A stretch of DNA of 64,000 nt, taken from Paracoccaceae bacterium (lineage in GTDB: Bacteria > Pseudomonadota > Alphaproteobacteria > Rhodobacterales > Rhodobacteraceae). Below the pieces are notes generated by a model. The model was given only the letters and a program-made list of their open reading frames with translations. It was not told the origin of the DNA and ran no database searches. The DNA lies in NCBI GenBank assembly GCA_033344815.1, contig JAWPMR010000001.1, positions 4,884,136-4,948,135 on the forward strand, given 5' to 3'. Below are positions 16,731-26,869 of this stretch, one piece after another. Numbering within the stretch: position 1 is the first letter of the stretch; each line of letters begins with the position of its first letter. The position numbers were made by a program, and so were the translations under genes.

Positions 16731-18202
16731 ATGCCTATGATGACCTGATGGCGTTTAGCCGGGAAACACAGGCTTTGTCGCTGATTGCGGGACGTCTGGA
16801 ATGGGATCAGGAAACGATGATGCCACGCGGTGCGGCCCCGCAACGCGGCGAGGAATGCGCCGCCATTGCAAGTGTGTTGCATGCACGTCGGATGGATTCG
16901 CGCATTGCGGATTGGCTCGGGATCCTTGACGGCGCGGAACTGGATGAAACATCGACCGCACAGCTGCGCCACATTCGCCGCGAGCATGATCGCGCGTGCA
17001 AGGTGCCAGCCGCCCTGGCCGCTCAGATTGCGCGGATCACATCGCAGGCACAAGGCGTGTGGGCTGACGCCCGGGAAGCCAATGATTTCGCTGCCTTCGC
17101 GCCGACGCTTGAGGAAGTGCTCCGATTAAAGCGAGAAGAGGGGCAGGCGCTGGCAACTGGCGGCGACGTCTATAACGCGATGCTGGCGGATTACGAGCCC
17201 GGCACCACGGGCGCACAGTTGGAGGAGATGTTTGGTGCCTTGCGCCCTGAGCTTGCAGCCTTGCGCGCCGCTGTTTTGGAGACTGAGGCTCCGCAGAAAC
17301 TGAACGGCACTTTTGATGAAGCCGAACAGATGGCGCTGACCCGCAAGCTCGCGCAGGCTTTTGGATATGACATGACCCACGGGCGCGTGGACAAGGCGGT
17401 GCATCCGTTCAGTTCCGGGTCGGGCCTGGACGTGCGCATCACAACGCGCACCAATCCTGTGGATCCCTTCAACTGTTTCTACTCCACGATCCACGAAGTG
17501 GGTCACGCGGCCTATGAACAAAACATTCACCGTGACTATCTGTTAACGCCCTTGGGCGGCGGCGTGTCCATGGGCGTGCATGAAAGCCAGAGCCGTATCT
17601 ATGAAAACCAAATCGGTCGCAGCCGGGCTTTCACCGGATGGCTCTTTGCACAAATGCGCGATGCCTTTGGTGATTTTGGCATCAAGGATGAAGACGCATT
17701 TTATGCCTGCGTGAATCGCGTGTCTGACGGTTTCATTCGGACCGAAGCGGATGAATTGCAGTATAACCTGCACGTTCTGTTGCGCTTTGATCTCGAGCGC
17801 GCTTTGGTGTCCGGTGATCTGAAGGTCACTGACCTCGAGGCCGCCTGGAATGATCGTTTTGAGGCTGACTTCGGCTTCGCCGTTGATAGGCCCGCAAATG
17901 GTGTTTTGCAGGATGTGCATTGGGCCGTCGGTCTATTTGGGTATTTCCCGACCTACAGTCTGGGCAACGTGTACGCGGGTTGTTTGCACGACGCGATGCG
18001 CGCGGCTCTCCCTGGGCTGGACGAGGATCTGGCGCGAGGGGATACCTCCCCGGCAACAGCCTGGTTGCGCGAAAACGTACAGACGCATGGAGGCCTGTAC
18101 GAGCCGCGCGATGTGATCGCAAAAGCCACCGGCGCACAAGCCTCCGAAGCCCCTTTGCTGGCCTATCTGAAAAGCAAGTTTTCTGGAATTTACGGGCTCT
18201 AG
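16727..18202 (+). CDS. Thermostable carboxypeptidase, M32 (Taq) family
   Basis: This is a cytoplasmic zinc metallocarboxypeptidase of 491 residues that trims C-terminal amino acids from peptides. The HEXXH zinc site is HEVGH at residues 256-260. Other family segments are SGSGLDVRITTR, HESQSRIYENQIGRS and IRTEADELQYNLH. The ATG at 16727 overlaps the ctaA stop (ATGA), so translation is probably coupled; the open frame extends 24 codons further into ctaA. Pairing of a peptidase with heme A synthase has no obvious metabolic logic and may only be transcriptional economy. Confidence 0.92.
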   Translation: MNAYDDLMAFSRETQALSLIAGRLEWDQETMMPRGAAPQRGEECAAIASVLHARRMDSRIADWLGILDGAELDETSTAQLRHIRREHDRACKVPAALAAQIARITSQAQGVWADAREANDFAAFAPTLEEVLRLKREEGQALATGGDVYNAMLADYEPGTTGAQLEEMFGALRPELAALRAAVLETEAPQKLNGTFDEAEQMALTRKLAQAFGYDMTHGRVDKAVHPFSSGSGLDVRITTRTNPVDPFNCFYSTIHEVGHAAYEQNIHRDYLLTPLGGGVSMGVHESQSRIYENQIGRSRAFTGWLFAQMRDAFGDFGIKDEDAFYACVNRVSDGFIRTEADELQYNLHVLLRFDLERALVSGDLKVTDLEAAWNDRFEADFGFAVDRPANGVLQDVHWAVGLFGYFPTYSLGNVYAGCLHDAMRAALPGLDEDLARGDTSPATAWLRENVQTHGGLYEPRDVIAKATGAQASEAPLLAYLKSKFSGIYGL

Positions 18203-18204
18203 CG

Positions 18205-18555
18205 TTACAGCAGCGCCATGCGTTCGGCGCGTTCCAAATCCGGATAAGGACGATAGAGAGCAAAATCCGCAGTCTCGATCAGATCATGCACCGCGCGGTG
18301 CAATTGTGCGATCTCATCATCATGGCTTCCCGTCAGGCGGAATGCGGCCTCCAACTGTGTCAGCCCATCCACTTCAATCTCGAGCATGAAATCGCGGTAG
18401 CAATCTGCCGCGAGGTTGAGCTTGCGCCGCATCAAGCGCCATTCCCCGATGACATTCGCGGCGCGCAGATGGCCCATCCAATCGTCAAGCGCCTTGGCGA
18501 ATAGCAAGGCCTTCGCGCTGTCTTTCAGCGTGATCATGCAGCAATAAACGTTCAT
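18205..18555 (-). CDS. Small conserved protein, possibly DUF6614
   Basis: This 116-residue soluble protein has no signal peptide or membrane segment. It starts MNVYCCMITLKDSAKALLF and ends with ALYRPYPDLERAERMALL. I recall very similar small proteins in many Rhodobacterales (annotated DUF6614), which suggests a conserved lineage-specific gene. The family number is from memory and the function is unknown. It converges on the M32 gene with 2 bp between the stops and lies upstream of gyrA on the same strand, with 55 bp between its stop side and the gyrA region. Confidence 0.6.
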   Translation of the reverse strand: MNVYCCMITLKDSAKALLFAKALDDWMGHLRAANVIGEWRLMRRKLNLAADCYRDFMLEIEVDGLTQLEAAFRLTGSHDDEIAQLHRAVHDLIETADFALYRPYPDLERAERMALL

Positions 18556-18610
18556 TCAGGCACCTCATCGACATGAAACGCCATGATGTTCGAAAACAGT
18601 TGAAAAGCGG

Positions 18611-21361
18611 TTAAGCCTCGTCGTCTTCGCCGTCCTCAGTCTCGCCCTGATCGGCGATCCAGGCCACGCTCACGACCTCTTCGCCTTTGCCGGTGTTGAA
18701 CACCTTGACCCCCCCGGCTGAGCGGGAACGAAACGAAATGCCTTCAACAGGGACGCGGATCGACTGCCCTTTGGAAGTCGCAAGCATGATCTGATCATCC
18801 ATTTCTACCGGGAAGGAGGCAACCAACGCGCCGCTACGCATGGCCTTGTCCATCGCCTGAACGCCCATGCCGCCGCGCCCGCGCACAGGATAGTCATGAC
18901 TTGAACTCAGCTTGCCCGCGCCTTGCGTCGTCAGCGTCAGGATCAGGTTTTCAGCCGCTGACATTTCCGCGTAACGATCCGGACTAATGGTCGCATTCGC
19001 GTCCGTACCCTCATCATCCGAGGCCTCGGTATCATCGGTCAAACCAACCATCGCGCGGCGCATTTTAAGGTACGCTGCGCGCTCATCTGAGGTGGCGTTA
19101 AAGTGGCGGATTACAGACATCGACACAACCTTGTCTTTGCCGGTCAATTTCACGCCGCGCACGCCCACGGAACTGCGCGAATTGAACACCCGCACATCTT
19201 CGCTGGGGAACCGGATCGCACGCCCTGAGGCTGTGACCAGCATCACATCCTCATCGCGTGACGCGATTTTGGCATTGATCAGCGTGGTTTCAGCATGATC
19301 ATCCTCGAATTTCATCGCAATCTTGCCATTGGATTTGACATTGGTGAAATCGCTGAGCGCATTGCGCCGCACCGTGCCCGCAGAGGTCGCAAAGACGATC
19401 TGCAATTCGGACCAGTCCTTTTCATCGCGGTCCACCGGCATGATGTCGGCCACGGAAACGCCGGGCGGAATCGGCAGGATATTCACAATCGCCTTGCCCT
19501 TGGAGGTCCGCCCGCCTTGCGGCAAACGCCAGGTCTTGAGCTTATAGGCCATGCCATCTGTGGTGAAAAACAACAGCTGGGTATGGGTATTGGCCACAAA
19601 GAGGGTCGTGATCACGTCCTCTTCTTTGGTCTGCATGCCCGACACGCCTTTGCCGCCCCGCTTTTGGCTGCGGAAATCTGCCAGCGGCGTGCGTTTGATG
19701 TACCCCCCCGACGTCACGGTCACGACCATGTCTTCGCGTGCGATCAGGTCTTCGTCTTCCATGTCGCCGGACCAGTCCACGATCTCGGTGCGACGTGGCA
19801 CAGCGAACAACTCACGTACTTCACGCAGTTCATCCGCAATAATGCCCATAATGCGATCACGCGAGCCGAGAATTTCGAGGTATTCCTTGATCTTACTCGC
19901 CAGTTCTTCCAACTCGTCGGTGACCTCTTTGACGCCGATTTGGGTGAGTCGTTGCAGGCGCAATTCAAGGATCGCACGGGCTTGGGTCTCAGAGAGATTA
20001 TACGTGCCATCGTCATTGGCCGTGTGGGTCGGATCGTCGATCAGCGCGATGTAGGGCAGGATGTCCTTTGCAGGCCAGCGCCGCGTCATCAATTTGCTGC
20101 GCGCTTCGGCGGCATCCGCAGACGAACGTATGCTGGCCACTATTTCGTCGATGTTGGTCACCGCCACGGCCAGACCGCACAAAACATGGCTGCGTTCACG
20201 GGCTTTGCGCAATAAATACGCAGTGCGTCGCGCGACCACATCCTCGCGGAAGTCTATGAAATAGGTGAGGAATTTGCGCAGTGTAAGCTGTTCCGGCCGA
20301 CCGCCGTTCAGCGCCAGCATGTTGCAGCCGAAATAGGTCTGCATAGGCGTGAAGCGATATAACTGGTTCATGACGACCTCAGCCGTCGCGTCGCGTTTCA
20401 GTTCCACAACCACCCGCACGCCATTTCGATCAGATTCGTCCTGAACATGAGCGATGCCTTCGATCTTTTTCTCGCGCACCTGTTCGGCGATTTTCTCGAT
20501 CATCGACGCCTTGTTGACCTGATAGGGGATCTCATCGACGACGATGGCCCAGCGGTCTTTGCGGATTTCTTCAACGCGCGTCTTGGCGCGGATGATCACC
20601 GAACCACGCCCTTCAAGGTAGGCTTTGCGCGCGCCTGTACGGCCCAACATTATACCGCCCGTCGGGAAATCCGGTCCCGGCACATATTCGATAAGCTGTT
20701 CTGAGGTCAGGTCCGGCTCGTCGATCAGTGCGAGCGTCGCATCCACCACTTCACCAAGGTTGTGCGGCGGAATATTGGTGGCCATGCCGACCGCGATCCC
20801 ACCGGCGCCATTGACCAGCATATTGGGGAAACGGGCAGGGAGCACGGTTGGCTCTTGCTGTTTGCCATCATAGTTGTCTTGGAAATCAACAGTATCTTTG
20901 TCGATATCGGCCAAAAGGTACGCCGCTGGCTTGTCCATGCGCACTTCGGTGTAACGCATCGCAGCCGGGTTATCGCCGTCCATTGAGCCAAAGTTGCCCT
21001 GCCCATCCAGCAGCGGCAGCGACATGGAGAAATCCTGCGCCATCCGCACCAAGGCGTCATAAATCGCGCTGTCCCCGTGGGGATGGTACTGGCCCATGAC
21101 GTCCCCGACGGGACGCGCGGACTTGCGATAGGATTTATCATGCGTGTTGCCGGTTTCATGCATCGCGAAAAGGATGCGCCGGTGTACCGGTTTCAACCCG
21201 TCGCGCAGATCCGGGATCGCCCGGCTGACGATGACCGACATGGCATAATCCAGATAGGACGTGCGCATTTCACTTTCGATGCTGACCGAGGGGCCGTCAT
21301 ACGCAGGGCGTTCCGGCATCATTTCATCATCGTTATCAGGGGGTTGTGGTGTGTCGCTCAC
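18611..21361 (-). CDS. gyrA: DNA gyrase subunit A
   Basis: GyrA is the DNA-cleaving subunit of gyrase, which introduces negative supercoils with GyrB. The 916 residues include the catalytic Tyr137 in AAMRYTE and the quinolone-determining region [10 protein letters not shown] with Ser98 and Asp102. Those are the wild-type residues at the positions where resistance substitutions usually occur. The GyrA box is present in the C-terminal wing as QKRGGKG. The C-terminus ends in an acidic tail ([13 protein letters not shown]). It is longer than E. coli GyrA mostly through an insert in the beta-pinwheel domain ([17 protein letters not shown] region). Confidence 0.97.
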   Translation of the reverse strand: MSDTPQPPDNDDEMMPERPAYDGPSVSIESEMRTSYLDYAMSVIVSRAIPDLRDGLKPVHRRILFAMHETGNTHDKSYRKSARPVGDVMGQYHPHGDSAIYDALVRMAQDFSMSLPLLDGQGNFGSMDGDNPAAMRYTEVRMDKPAAYLLADIDKDTVDFQDNYDGKQQEPTVLPARFPNMLVNGAGGIAVGMATNIPPHNLGEVVDATLALIDEPDLTSEQLIEYVPGPDFPTGGIMLGRTGARKAYLEGRGSVIIRAKTRVEEIRKDRWAIVVDEIPYQVNKASMIEKIAEQVREKKIEGIAHVQDESDRNGVRVVVELKRDATAEVVMNQLYRFTPMQTYFGCNMLALNGGRPEQLTLRKFLTYFIDFREDVVARRTAYLLRKARERSHVLCGLAVAVTNIDEIVASIRSSADAAEARSKLMTRRWPAKDILPYIALIDDPTHTANDDGTYNLSETQARAILELRLQRLTQIGVKEVTDELEELASKIKEYLEILGSRDRIMGIIADELREVRELFAVPRRTEIVDWSGDMEDEDLIAREDMVVTVTSGGYIKRTPLADFRSQKRGGKGVSGMQTKEEDVITTLFVANTHTQLLFFTTDGMAYKLKTWRLPQGGRTSKGKAIVNILPIPPGVSVADIMPVDRDEKDWSELQIVFATSAGTVRRNALSDFTNVKSNGKIAMKFEDDHAETTLINAKIASRDEDVMLVTASGRAIRFPSEDVRVFNSRSSVGVRGVKLTGKDKVVSMSVIRHFNATSDERAAYLKMRRAMVGLTDDTEASDDEGTDANATISPDRYAEMSAAENLILTLTTQGAGKLSSSHDYPVRGRGGMGVQAMDKAMRSGALVASFPVEMDDQIMLATSKGQSIRVPVEGISFRSRSAGGVKVFNTGKGEEVVSVAWIADQGETEDGEDDEA

Positions 21362-21551
21362 GTGGTCTGCCCATCTTTTCCGCAGGGTCTATATCTAGTG
21401 GAATGACCTTATCAGGGGCGCATATAGGGTGCAATCCCTGAGAGACTTTGCGATTGGCAGCCGCAGGGTCATAGTGATAACACACTGTTTTCATTGAAAA
21501 GTAATTTATCCATGGCATTCTGGGAGGATGTAGCAGTCAAGAGGACAAGAA

Positions 21552-21821
21552 ATGCCCCCATCTGAAACGGAATTGATGCTCAAAGGATACGGCCTGACGA
21601 CGGCGGAGTTCTTTTATCATATGCCCGATTACAAGCATGTATTGAATACATTCGTTTGGCAGGAATATGACATCGCGCCGGACCATCCGCGCCTGTTTGG
21701 ATTTGTCGAATATTGGCAATCCGAGATTGAAGGCCCGTTGCATTCGGTTCGTTTCACGCACCGCAAGATGATCAGCCCGGGCGAATGGCGCAACGTGACG
21801 GGCGAATTCACTTTGCACTGA
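21552..21821 (+). CDS. Usg-family protein
   Basis: This 89-residue soluble protein matches the Usg family, small alphaproteobacterial proteins named for a position upstream of trpF in some genomes. It is rich in aromatic residues (FFYHMPDYKHVLNTFVWQEYD). The function is not established. GAGGA lies before the ATG. It is divergent from gyrA (190 bp apart), and a phased 11-bp repeat array follows the stop. Confidence 0.8.
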   Translation: MPPSETELMLKGYGLTTAEFFYHMPDYKHVLNTFVWQEYDIAPDHPRLFGFVEYWQSEIEGPLHSVRFTHRKMISPGEWRNVTGEFTLH

Positions 21822-21829
21822 AAGGCGCA

Positions 21830-21879
21830 GTGCACAAGCTGTACACAGCCTGTACACAAGCTGTGCACCGGGGATGCAC
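21830..21879. repeat. Helically phased 11-bp tandem repeat downstream of usg
   Basis: A GTRCAC-type hexamer recurs at exactly 11-bp spacing. GTGCAC is at 21830, GTACAC at 21841 and 21852, GTGCAC at 21863, and a degenerate ATGCAC at 21874. The unit is roughly GTRCACARSCT. It lies between the stops of usg and the convergent radical SAM gene. The period is not a multiple of three, so it is not coding repetition. Confidence 0.75.
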
Positions 21880-21933
21880 GGGCGACGTTTTTCAGCGCTG
21901 TGCGTGGTGGAAGGGCGACAGGGGGTCAGACCG

Positions 21934-22881
21934 TCAGGCGGAACAACTCGCTCCGCCCAGTACGCAGAATTTCGCACAATGCGGATGGTTCAGAGAAACG
22001 TCACGCTCAGCCGCCTCCAGCGTCGCGCCCAGTTCAAATTCCGGGGAATAGGGCAGCAGGGTACAGGCCAGCACGACCGGGTGCGCTTCCCCGCGCCGTT
22101 TGACGACCATGCGCGATGAGGCGCACATCAGCGCCTCCGGAGATTTGTCCAGAATACCCCAACAGGATGTGGTGATTTCGGGCACCTCGACGGTTTCATC
22201 CATTTCAGGAAAGAGCACCGTTGCGCCAGGGTCCTGCGCATCGACGTCAAAACCATGCTCTGCGTAGAACCGGGCATATCCCGCGCGGCTTTCTGCATCG
22301 CCATGCGCCATGATCGAGCGGCCCGCGACGGCCATTCTGATCCCGGCATCGCGCAGCCATTTCATGCCCGTCAGCGTTTTGTCAAACGCACCGACACCCC
22401 GTTCCGCGTCATGCAGCCCGGCGTCATAGTGATCGACCGAAATCCGCAAGGTCAGCTTTCCGGGAAAGGCCGTGTTCAATTCCTTCAGCCCGGCCTGCAT
22501 TTTCGCGCGCATCATCGGGCGCATCGCATTGGTCAGGATCAGCACCTCATAACCGCGCGCCAGCGATCTGCGCGCGATCTCGATCATCTGCGGGTTCATG
22601 AAGGGCTCACCCCCGGTGAAGGCAATTTCGGTGACAGGCCACCCGCGGGTCTCGATCTGGTCGAGAAAATCGTTCACCTCATCCGCCGTGATATACACCA
22701 GCTTGTCATTTGTCGGGCTGCTTTCAATATAGCAGTTCACACATTCGATATTGCAGAGAGTTCCGGTATTGAACCAAAGGGTTTTGGGATTGCTCAGGCT
22801 GACATGGGCGCGTCTTTCACCCTTTGCAGTCCAGGTGGAATCCACAAATTTGCCTGTGTTGGCTTCAGCCAGATCTTTCAT
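21934..22881 (-). CDS. Radical SAM protein with C-terminal cysteine cluster
   Basis: This 315-residue radical S-adenosylmethionine enzyme has its 4Fe-4S ligands at Cys43, Cys47 and Cys50 (CNIECVNC) and the SAM-binding glycine motif FTGGEPF. The C-terminus HPHCAKFCVLGGASCSA and further cysteines (ITTSCWG, LMCASS, LACTLL) suggest at least one auxiliary cluster, as in SPASM/twitch enzymes. The start at 22881 is chosen because the upstream extension lacks family sequence. No peptide substrate gene or partner is evident beside it. The reaction is unknown. Confidence 0.82.
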   Translation of the reverse strand: MKDLAEANTGKFVDSTWTAKGERRAHVSLSNPKTLWFNTGTLCNIECVNCYIESSPTNDKLVYITADEVNDFLDQIETRGWPVTEIAFTGGEPFMNPQMIEIARRSLARGYEVLILTNAMRPMMRAKMQAGLKELNTAFPGKLTLRISVDHYDAGLHDAERGVGAFDKTLTGMKWLRDAGIRMAVAGRSIMAHGDAESRAGYARFYAEHGFDVDAQDPGATVLFPEMDETVEVPEITTSCWGILDKSPEALMCASSRMVVKRRGEAHPVVLACTLLPYSPEFELGATLEAAERDVSLNHPHCAKFCVLGGASCSA

Positions 22882-22998
22882 GCGGGTGGTCGTCCTTGCT
22901 CGGTAAGTGTCGCAGTTTTGTGCTAAGAGATATATAAATGCAATAAAACCGCTTTCCCTGCGCGCGCACGGTCTTGTGATCATGGTCAACATGAGGCA

Positions 22999-23012
22999 TG
23001 TTTGCGCTAACA
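22999..23012. promoter_or_regulatory. Candidate CceR operator upstream of zwf
   Basis: TGTTTGCGCTAACA is a 14-bp near-perfect palindrome with the central CG typical of LacI-family sites, 42 bp before the zwf start. It differs by one base from TGTTAGCGCTAACA, the type of site I recall for CceR, the Rhodobacter sphaeroides regulator of Entner-Doudoroff genes. Confidence 0.5.
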
Positions 23013-23054
23013 TCAACTGCGGCTTTTGAGCGCCGTTTATCAGGATGATATCAC

Positions 23055-24521
23055 ATGGTTTCGCGTGTTATTCCGGTCGACCCTTTCGATCTCGTGATTT
23101 TTGGTGGTTCAGGCGATCTGGCACGGCGCAAGATTCTGCCCGGCCTGTTCCGGCGGTTTTGTGCAGGGCAGATGCCGCAGGATGCCCGCGTCATCGGGGC
23201 GGCACGTGCCGAGATGAGCGACGCTGAGTATCGCACAATGGCGCATGATGCGATCCTCGAGTTTGGCGACAAGGTCAGCGCGGAATCCGACCAGCTCACG
23301 GCTTTCTTGCAAAACCTGGCGTATGTGGCGATTGATGCAAAGGGTGAAAACGGTTGGCGCGCCCTGAAGAGCCACATGCGGCGCGGCGTTGTGCGGGCTT
23401 TCTACTTCTCGGTGGCTCCGAGCCTGTTTGGCGATCTGGCCGAACGGTTGAACAATCACGGTCTCACCGATGGCAACAGCCGGATCGTCGTCGAAAAGCC
23501 CTTTGGTCGTGATCTGCAGACAGCGAAACAGCTCAATCAGGATCTGGCCGCGTTTTTCGACGAAAGTCAGATTTACCGGATTGATCATTATCTGGGCAAG
23601 GAAACGGTGCAGAACCTGATGGCGGTGCGGTTTGGGAATATGCTGTTTGAGCCGCTCTGGAACAGCCAGTTTGTCGATCATATTCAGATCACCGTGGCCG
23701 AGACGGTCGGCGTTGGCGGGCGTGGCGATTATTACGACAAATCCGGCGCGATGCGGGATATGGTGCAAAACCATTTGATGCAATTACTGTGTCTGATTGC
23801 GATGGAACCGCCGGCGCGGTTTGATCCGGATGCGGTGCGGGATGAAAAGCTGAAGGTCATTCGCGCGCTGGAGCCGGTGGAGCCGCACCACATCGTGCGC
23901 GGACAATATGGCGCGGATGCGGAGGATCCGGGCGAACACCCGGATTACCGTACGGCTGCCGGGAACCCCAAATCGACAACCGAGAGTTTCATTGCCTTGA
24001 AAACGCACATTGCCAACTGGCGCTGGGCGGGGACACCGTTTTATCTGCGCACCGGCAAGCGTCTGGGCGCGCGCTCCTCGGAGATTTCGATTGTCTTCAA
24101 GGACACGCCGCATTCGATTTTCGGCGAGGAAGCCGGGCGCCACCGCAATGTTCTGTCGATCCGCCTGCAGCCCAATGAGGGCATCAAGCTGGGCGTGACG
24201 ATCAAGGAACCGGGCCCGGGCGGCATGCGGTTGATCGACGTGCCGCTGGACATGACATTTGCGGATGCTTTGGGCGCGGAGGGCAGCGAAAATGTCGATG
24301 CCTACGAAAGACTGATCATGGATGTGATCCGGGGCAATCAGACGCTGTTCATGCGTGGTGATGAGGTTGAGGCCGCCTGGGCCTGGACCGATCCGATCAT
24401 AGAGGGGTGGACAAGCCGCAACGAGGTGCCCAAACCCTATGACAGTCACAGTGCGGGTCCGGATGCATCTGCGCAATTGATGCGTCGGGACGGGCGCGAT
24501 TGGCGGGAGGTCACCCCATGA
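23055..24521 (+). CDS. zwf: Glucose-6-phosphate 1-dehydrogenase
   Basis: Zwf oxidises glucose 6-phosphate to 6-phosphogluconolactone with NADP+ (or NAD+), the entry to the Entner-Doudoroff and oxidative pentose phosphate routes. The 488 residues carry the nucleotide-binding GGSGDLARRKILPGL (17-31), EKPFG (147-151) and the active-site signature RIDHYLGKE (175-183). It heads a zwf-pgl-pgi operon with overlapping junctions. A LacI-type operator candidate lies just upstream. Confidence 0.96.
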   Translation: MVSRVIPVDPFDLVIFGGSGDLARRKILPGLFRRFCAGQMPQDARVIGAARAEMSDAEYRTMAHDAILEFGDKVSAESDQLTAFLQNLAYVAIDAKGENGWRALKSHMRRGVVRAFYFSVAPSLFGDLAERLNNHGLTDGNSRIVVEKPFGRDLQTAKQLNQDLAAFFDESQIYRIDHYLGKETVQNLMAVRFGNMLFEPLWNSQFVDHIQITVAETVGVGGRGDYYDKSGAMRDMVQNHLMQLLCLIAMEPPARFDPDAVRDEKLKVIRALEPVEPHHIVRGQYGADAEDPGEHPDYRTAAGNPKSTTESFIALKTHIANWRWAGTPFYLRTGKRLGARSSEISIVFKDTPHSIFGEEAGRHRNVLSIRLQPNEGIKLGVTIKEPGPGGMRLIDVPLDMTFADALGAEGSENVDAYERLIMDVIRGNQTLFMRGDEVEAAWAWTDPIIEGWTSRNEVPKPYDSHSAGPDASAQLMRRDGRDWREVTP

Positions 24522-25189
24522 AGTTCATCGAAAACGCAGATCGCGACATGGCGATCATGAATGTCGCGCATGCTTTGACCAGTGATTTGCGCAAATGCCT
24601 GTTGCAACATGAGTTTGCCAGTTTCGCCGTGCCCGGCGGCACCACGCCCGGCCCGATTTTTGATGCAATGTCTTCGGTGGATATTGACTGGCACCGGGTG
24701 CATGTGATGCTGACGGATGAGCGGTGGGTGCCAGAAGATCATGCGCGCTCCAACGCAGGTTTGGTACAGGCGCGTCTGCTGACGGGCAGGGCGGCGGCGG
24801 CAACTTTTGTTTCATACTATCGCGATGGCCTGTCGGCTCAGGCGGCCGCGTCGCAAGTGTCTGAGGCCTTGGTCGGTGAGGTGCCGATTTCGGTGCTGCT
24901 TTTGGGGATGGGTGCGGATATGCACACGGCTTCGCTTTTTCCGGGCGCGCCGGGTCTGGCGGAGGCGATGGCGCCGGGGGCACCCCTGCTGTGCGCTGTG
25001 AGCCCGGAAGATCAGCCTGAAGATCGAATTTCGCTCAGCGCTTCGGCCCTGAACGGGGCCATGGACAAGCATCTGGTGATTTTTGGGCAGGACAAGCGCG
25101 CGGCACTGGAGCGCGCCATGACCCTGCCAGCACAAGAAGCGCCGATTGGTGCGGTGATCAATGGGGGGATCGTACATTGGGCAGCCTGA
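24518..25189 (+). CDS. pgl: 6-phosphogluconolactonase
   Basis: Pgl hydrolyses 6-phosphogluconolactone, the Zwf product, to 6-phosphogluconate. It is a 223-residue protein of the NagB-like SOL family with [16 protein letters not shown] near residues 33-48, [18 protein letters not shown] in the middle and [16 protein letters not shown]. The ATG at 24518 overlaps the zwf stop (ATGA); a GTG- or ATG-led extension six codons upstream is less likely. Confidence 0.94.
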   Translation: MKFIENADRDMAIMNVAHALTSDLRKCLLQHEFASFAVPGGTTPGPIFDAMSSVDIDWHRVHVMLTDERWVPEDHARSNAGLVQARLLTGRAAAATFVSYYRDGLSAQAAASQVSEALVGEVPISVLLLGMGADMHTASLFPGAPGLAEAMAPGAPLLCAVSPEDQPEDRISLSASALNGAMDKHLVIFGQDKRAALERAMTLPAQEAPIGAVINGGIVHWAA

Positions 25190-26787
25190 AAACGCAGTGG
25201 GCGGCGCTGACAGCCCTTTTTGAGAAAACCCATGATCGTTCAATACTGTCGCTGTTTGATGCGCCCGACCGGGCGGCGGATTTCAGCGCGCAATCGGGCG
25301 ATATGTTGTTTGACTATTCCAAGACAAACATGGATGCGGAAATCCGCGCCGCGCTGCTGGAGTTGGTGGATGCAGCCGGTGTTGCGGCAAAACGCGAAGC
25401 GATGTTTTCCGGTGCGGCGATCAATGACACCGAAGGACGCGCCGTCCTGCACACCGCGCTGCGCAACCTCGATGGCGGGCCGGTACATGTCGACGGGTTC
25501 GACGTGATGCCAGGGGTTCATGCAACGCTGGCGCGGATGCGTCTTTATGCCAATCACGTGCGTGACAGCGACATCACCGATGTGGTCAACATTGGGATTG
25601 GGGGCTCAGATTTGGGCCCGGCCATGGCGGTACAAGCCCTGGCGCCTTATCATGATGGACCGCGCTGCCATTTTGTCTCCAACGTCGATGGCGCGCATAT
25701 CGCCGATACGCTGCGCGGGTTGGATGCGAAAACCACGCTTGTGATCGTGGCCTCCAAGACATTCACGACCATTGAGACCATGACCAATGCGCGCACTGCC
25801 AAAGCGTGGATGCTGGATCATGGGGGCGATCCGAGCGTGCAGTTTGCCGCCCTTAGTACGTCCGAGGACAAGACCCGCGATTTTGGCATTCCGCCGGAAC
25901 GGGTGTTCGGGTTTGAGGATTGGGTTGGCGGGCGCTATTCGGTCTGGGGACCCATTGGATTGTCCCTGATGATCGCAATCGGGCCGGATGCCTTTGATGC
26001 CTTCCTGCGCGGCGGTCAGGACATGGACCGTCACTTCCAGGCGGCAGAGGGTACGGAAAACCTGCCTGTGATGCTGGCGCTTGTCGGGATCTGGCACGCA
26101 CAGGTCTGCGGATACGCCAGCCGGGCGGTTTTGCCTTACGATCAACGGCTTGCGCGGCTACCGGATTATTTTCAGCAGCTTGAGATGGAGTCCAATGGCA
26201 AGGGCGTTCAGATGGATGGTTCGGACGTTGATGTGTCCAGTGGGCCGATTGTCTGGGGCGCTGCGGGGACAAATGGCCAGCATGCGTTTTATCAGTTGAT
26301 CCATCAGGGCACGCGCGTCGTGCCTTGTGAGTTCATGATTGCCGCCGAGGGGCATGAGCCTGACCTCGCCCATCACCATCAATTGCTGATCGCCAATTGC
26401 CTGGCGCAGTCTGAGGCCTTGATGCGCGGGCGCAACCTCACGGAGGCCCGCGCGAAAATGGCGGATGCGGGTTTGAAGGGTGCGGAATTGGAGCGTCAGG
26501 CGCGCCACCGGGTGTTCACCGGGAACAGGCCTTCGGTGACGCTGGCCTATCCGCTGTTGGATCCTTTTGTGCTCGGTCAGATCGTTGCTCTTTATGAGCA
26601 CCGCGTGTTTGTGGAGGGCGTCATTCTGGGGATCAACTCCTTTGATCAATGGGGGGTGGAGCTTGGCAAGGAACTCGCGACGTCCTTGCAGCCGGTTGTG
26701 GAGGGGCAGGTCAATGCATCTGGAAAGGATGGCTCCACCGCAGCGCTGATTGGATTTGTCCACCTGCATCAAGGCCTCATGCCCTGA
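25177..26787 (+). CDS. pgi: Glucose-6-phosphate isomerase
   Basis: Pgi interconverts glucose 6-phosphate and fructose 6-phosphate. In bacteria that use the Entner-Doudoroff route it recycles fructose and triose phosphates back to Zwf. The 536 residues show [37 protein letters not shown] and [10 protein letters not shown]. Translation appears to begin at a TTG (25177) 13 bp inside pgl. A GGGGGG run 8 bases before it is a convincing ribosome site, and the conserved sequence begins immediately after. An inverted repeat follows the stop. Confidence 0.95.
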   Translation: MGSLKTQWAALTALFEKTHDRSILSLFDAPDRAADFSAQSGDMLFDYSKTNMDAEIRAALLELVDAAGVAAKREAMFSGAAINDTEGRAVLHTALRNLDGGPVHVDGFDVMPGVHATLARMRLYANHVRDSDITDVVNIGIGGSDLGPAMAVQALAPYHDGPRCHFVSNVDGAHIADTLRGLDAKTTLVIVASKTFTTIETMTNARTAKAWMLDHGGDPSVQFAALSTSEDKTRDFGIPPERVFGFEDWVGGRYSVWGPIGLSLMIAIGPDAFDAFLRGGQDMDRHFQAAEGTENLPVMLALVGIWHAQVCGYASRAVLPYDQRLARLPDYFQQLEMESNGKGVQMDGSDVDVSSGPIVWGAAGTNGQHAFYQLIHQGTRVVPCEFMIAAEGHEPDLAHHHQLLIANCLAQSEALMRGRNLTEARAKMADAGLKGAELERQARHRVFTGNRPSVTLAYPLLDPFVLGQIVALYEHRVFVEGVILGINSFDQWGVELGKELATSLQPVVEGQVNASGKDGSTAALIGFVHLHQGLMP

Positions 26788-26791
26788 TCCG

Positions 26792-26868
26792 GGTGGCCTG
26801 AAAGCCCACCCTACGGTGACTAACGCATCGGGTAGAGTGTTTCCGGTAAGGTGGGCTTTCAGGCCACC
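26792..26868. repeat. Long inverted repeat between pgi and thioesterase genes
   Basis: GGTGGCCTGAAAGCCCACC (26792-26810) is repeated as its exact reverse complement at 26850-26868, with a 39-bp spacer. It separates two convergent genes and could fold into a 19-bp stem that halts transcription from both sides. It has no T-run. The symmetrical GGTGGGCTTTCAGGCCACC arms resemble dispersed intergenic palindromes of Rhodobacterales genomes. Confidence 0.8.
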
Positions 26869-26869
26869 G

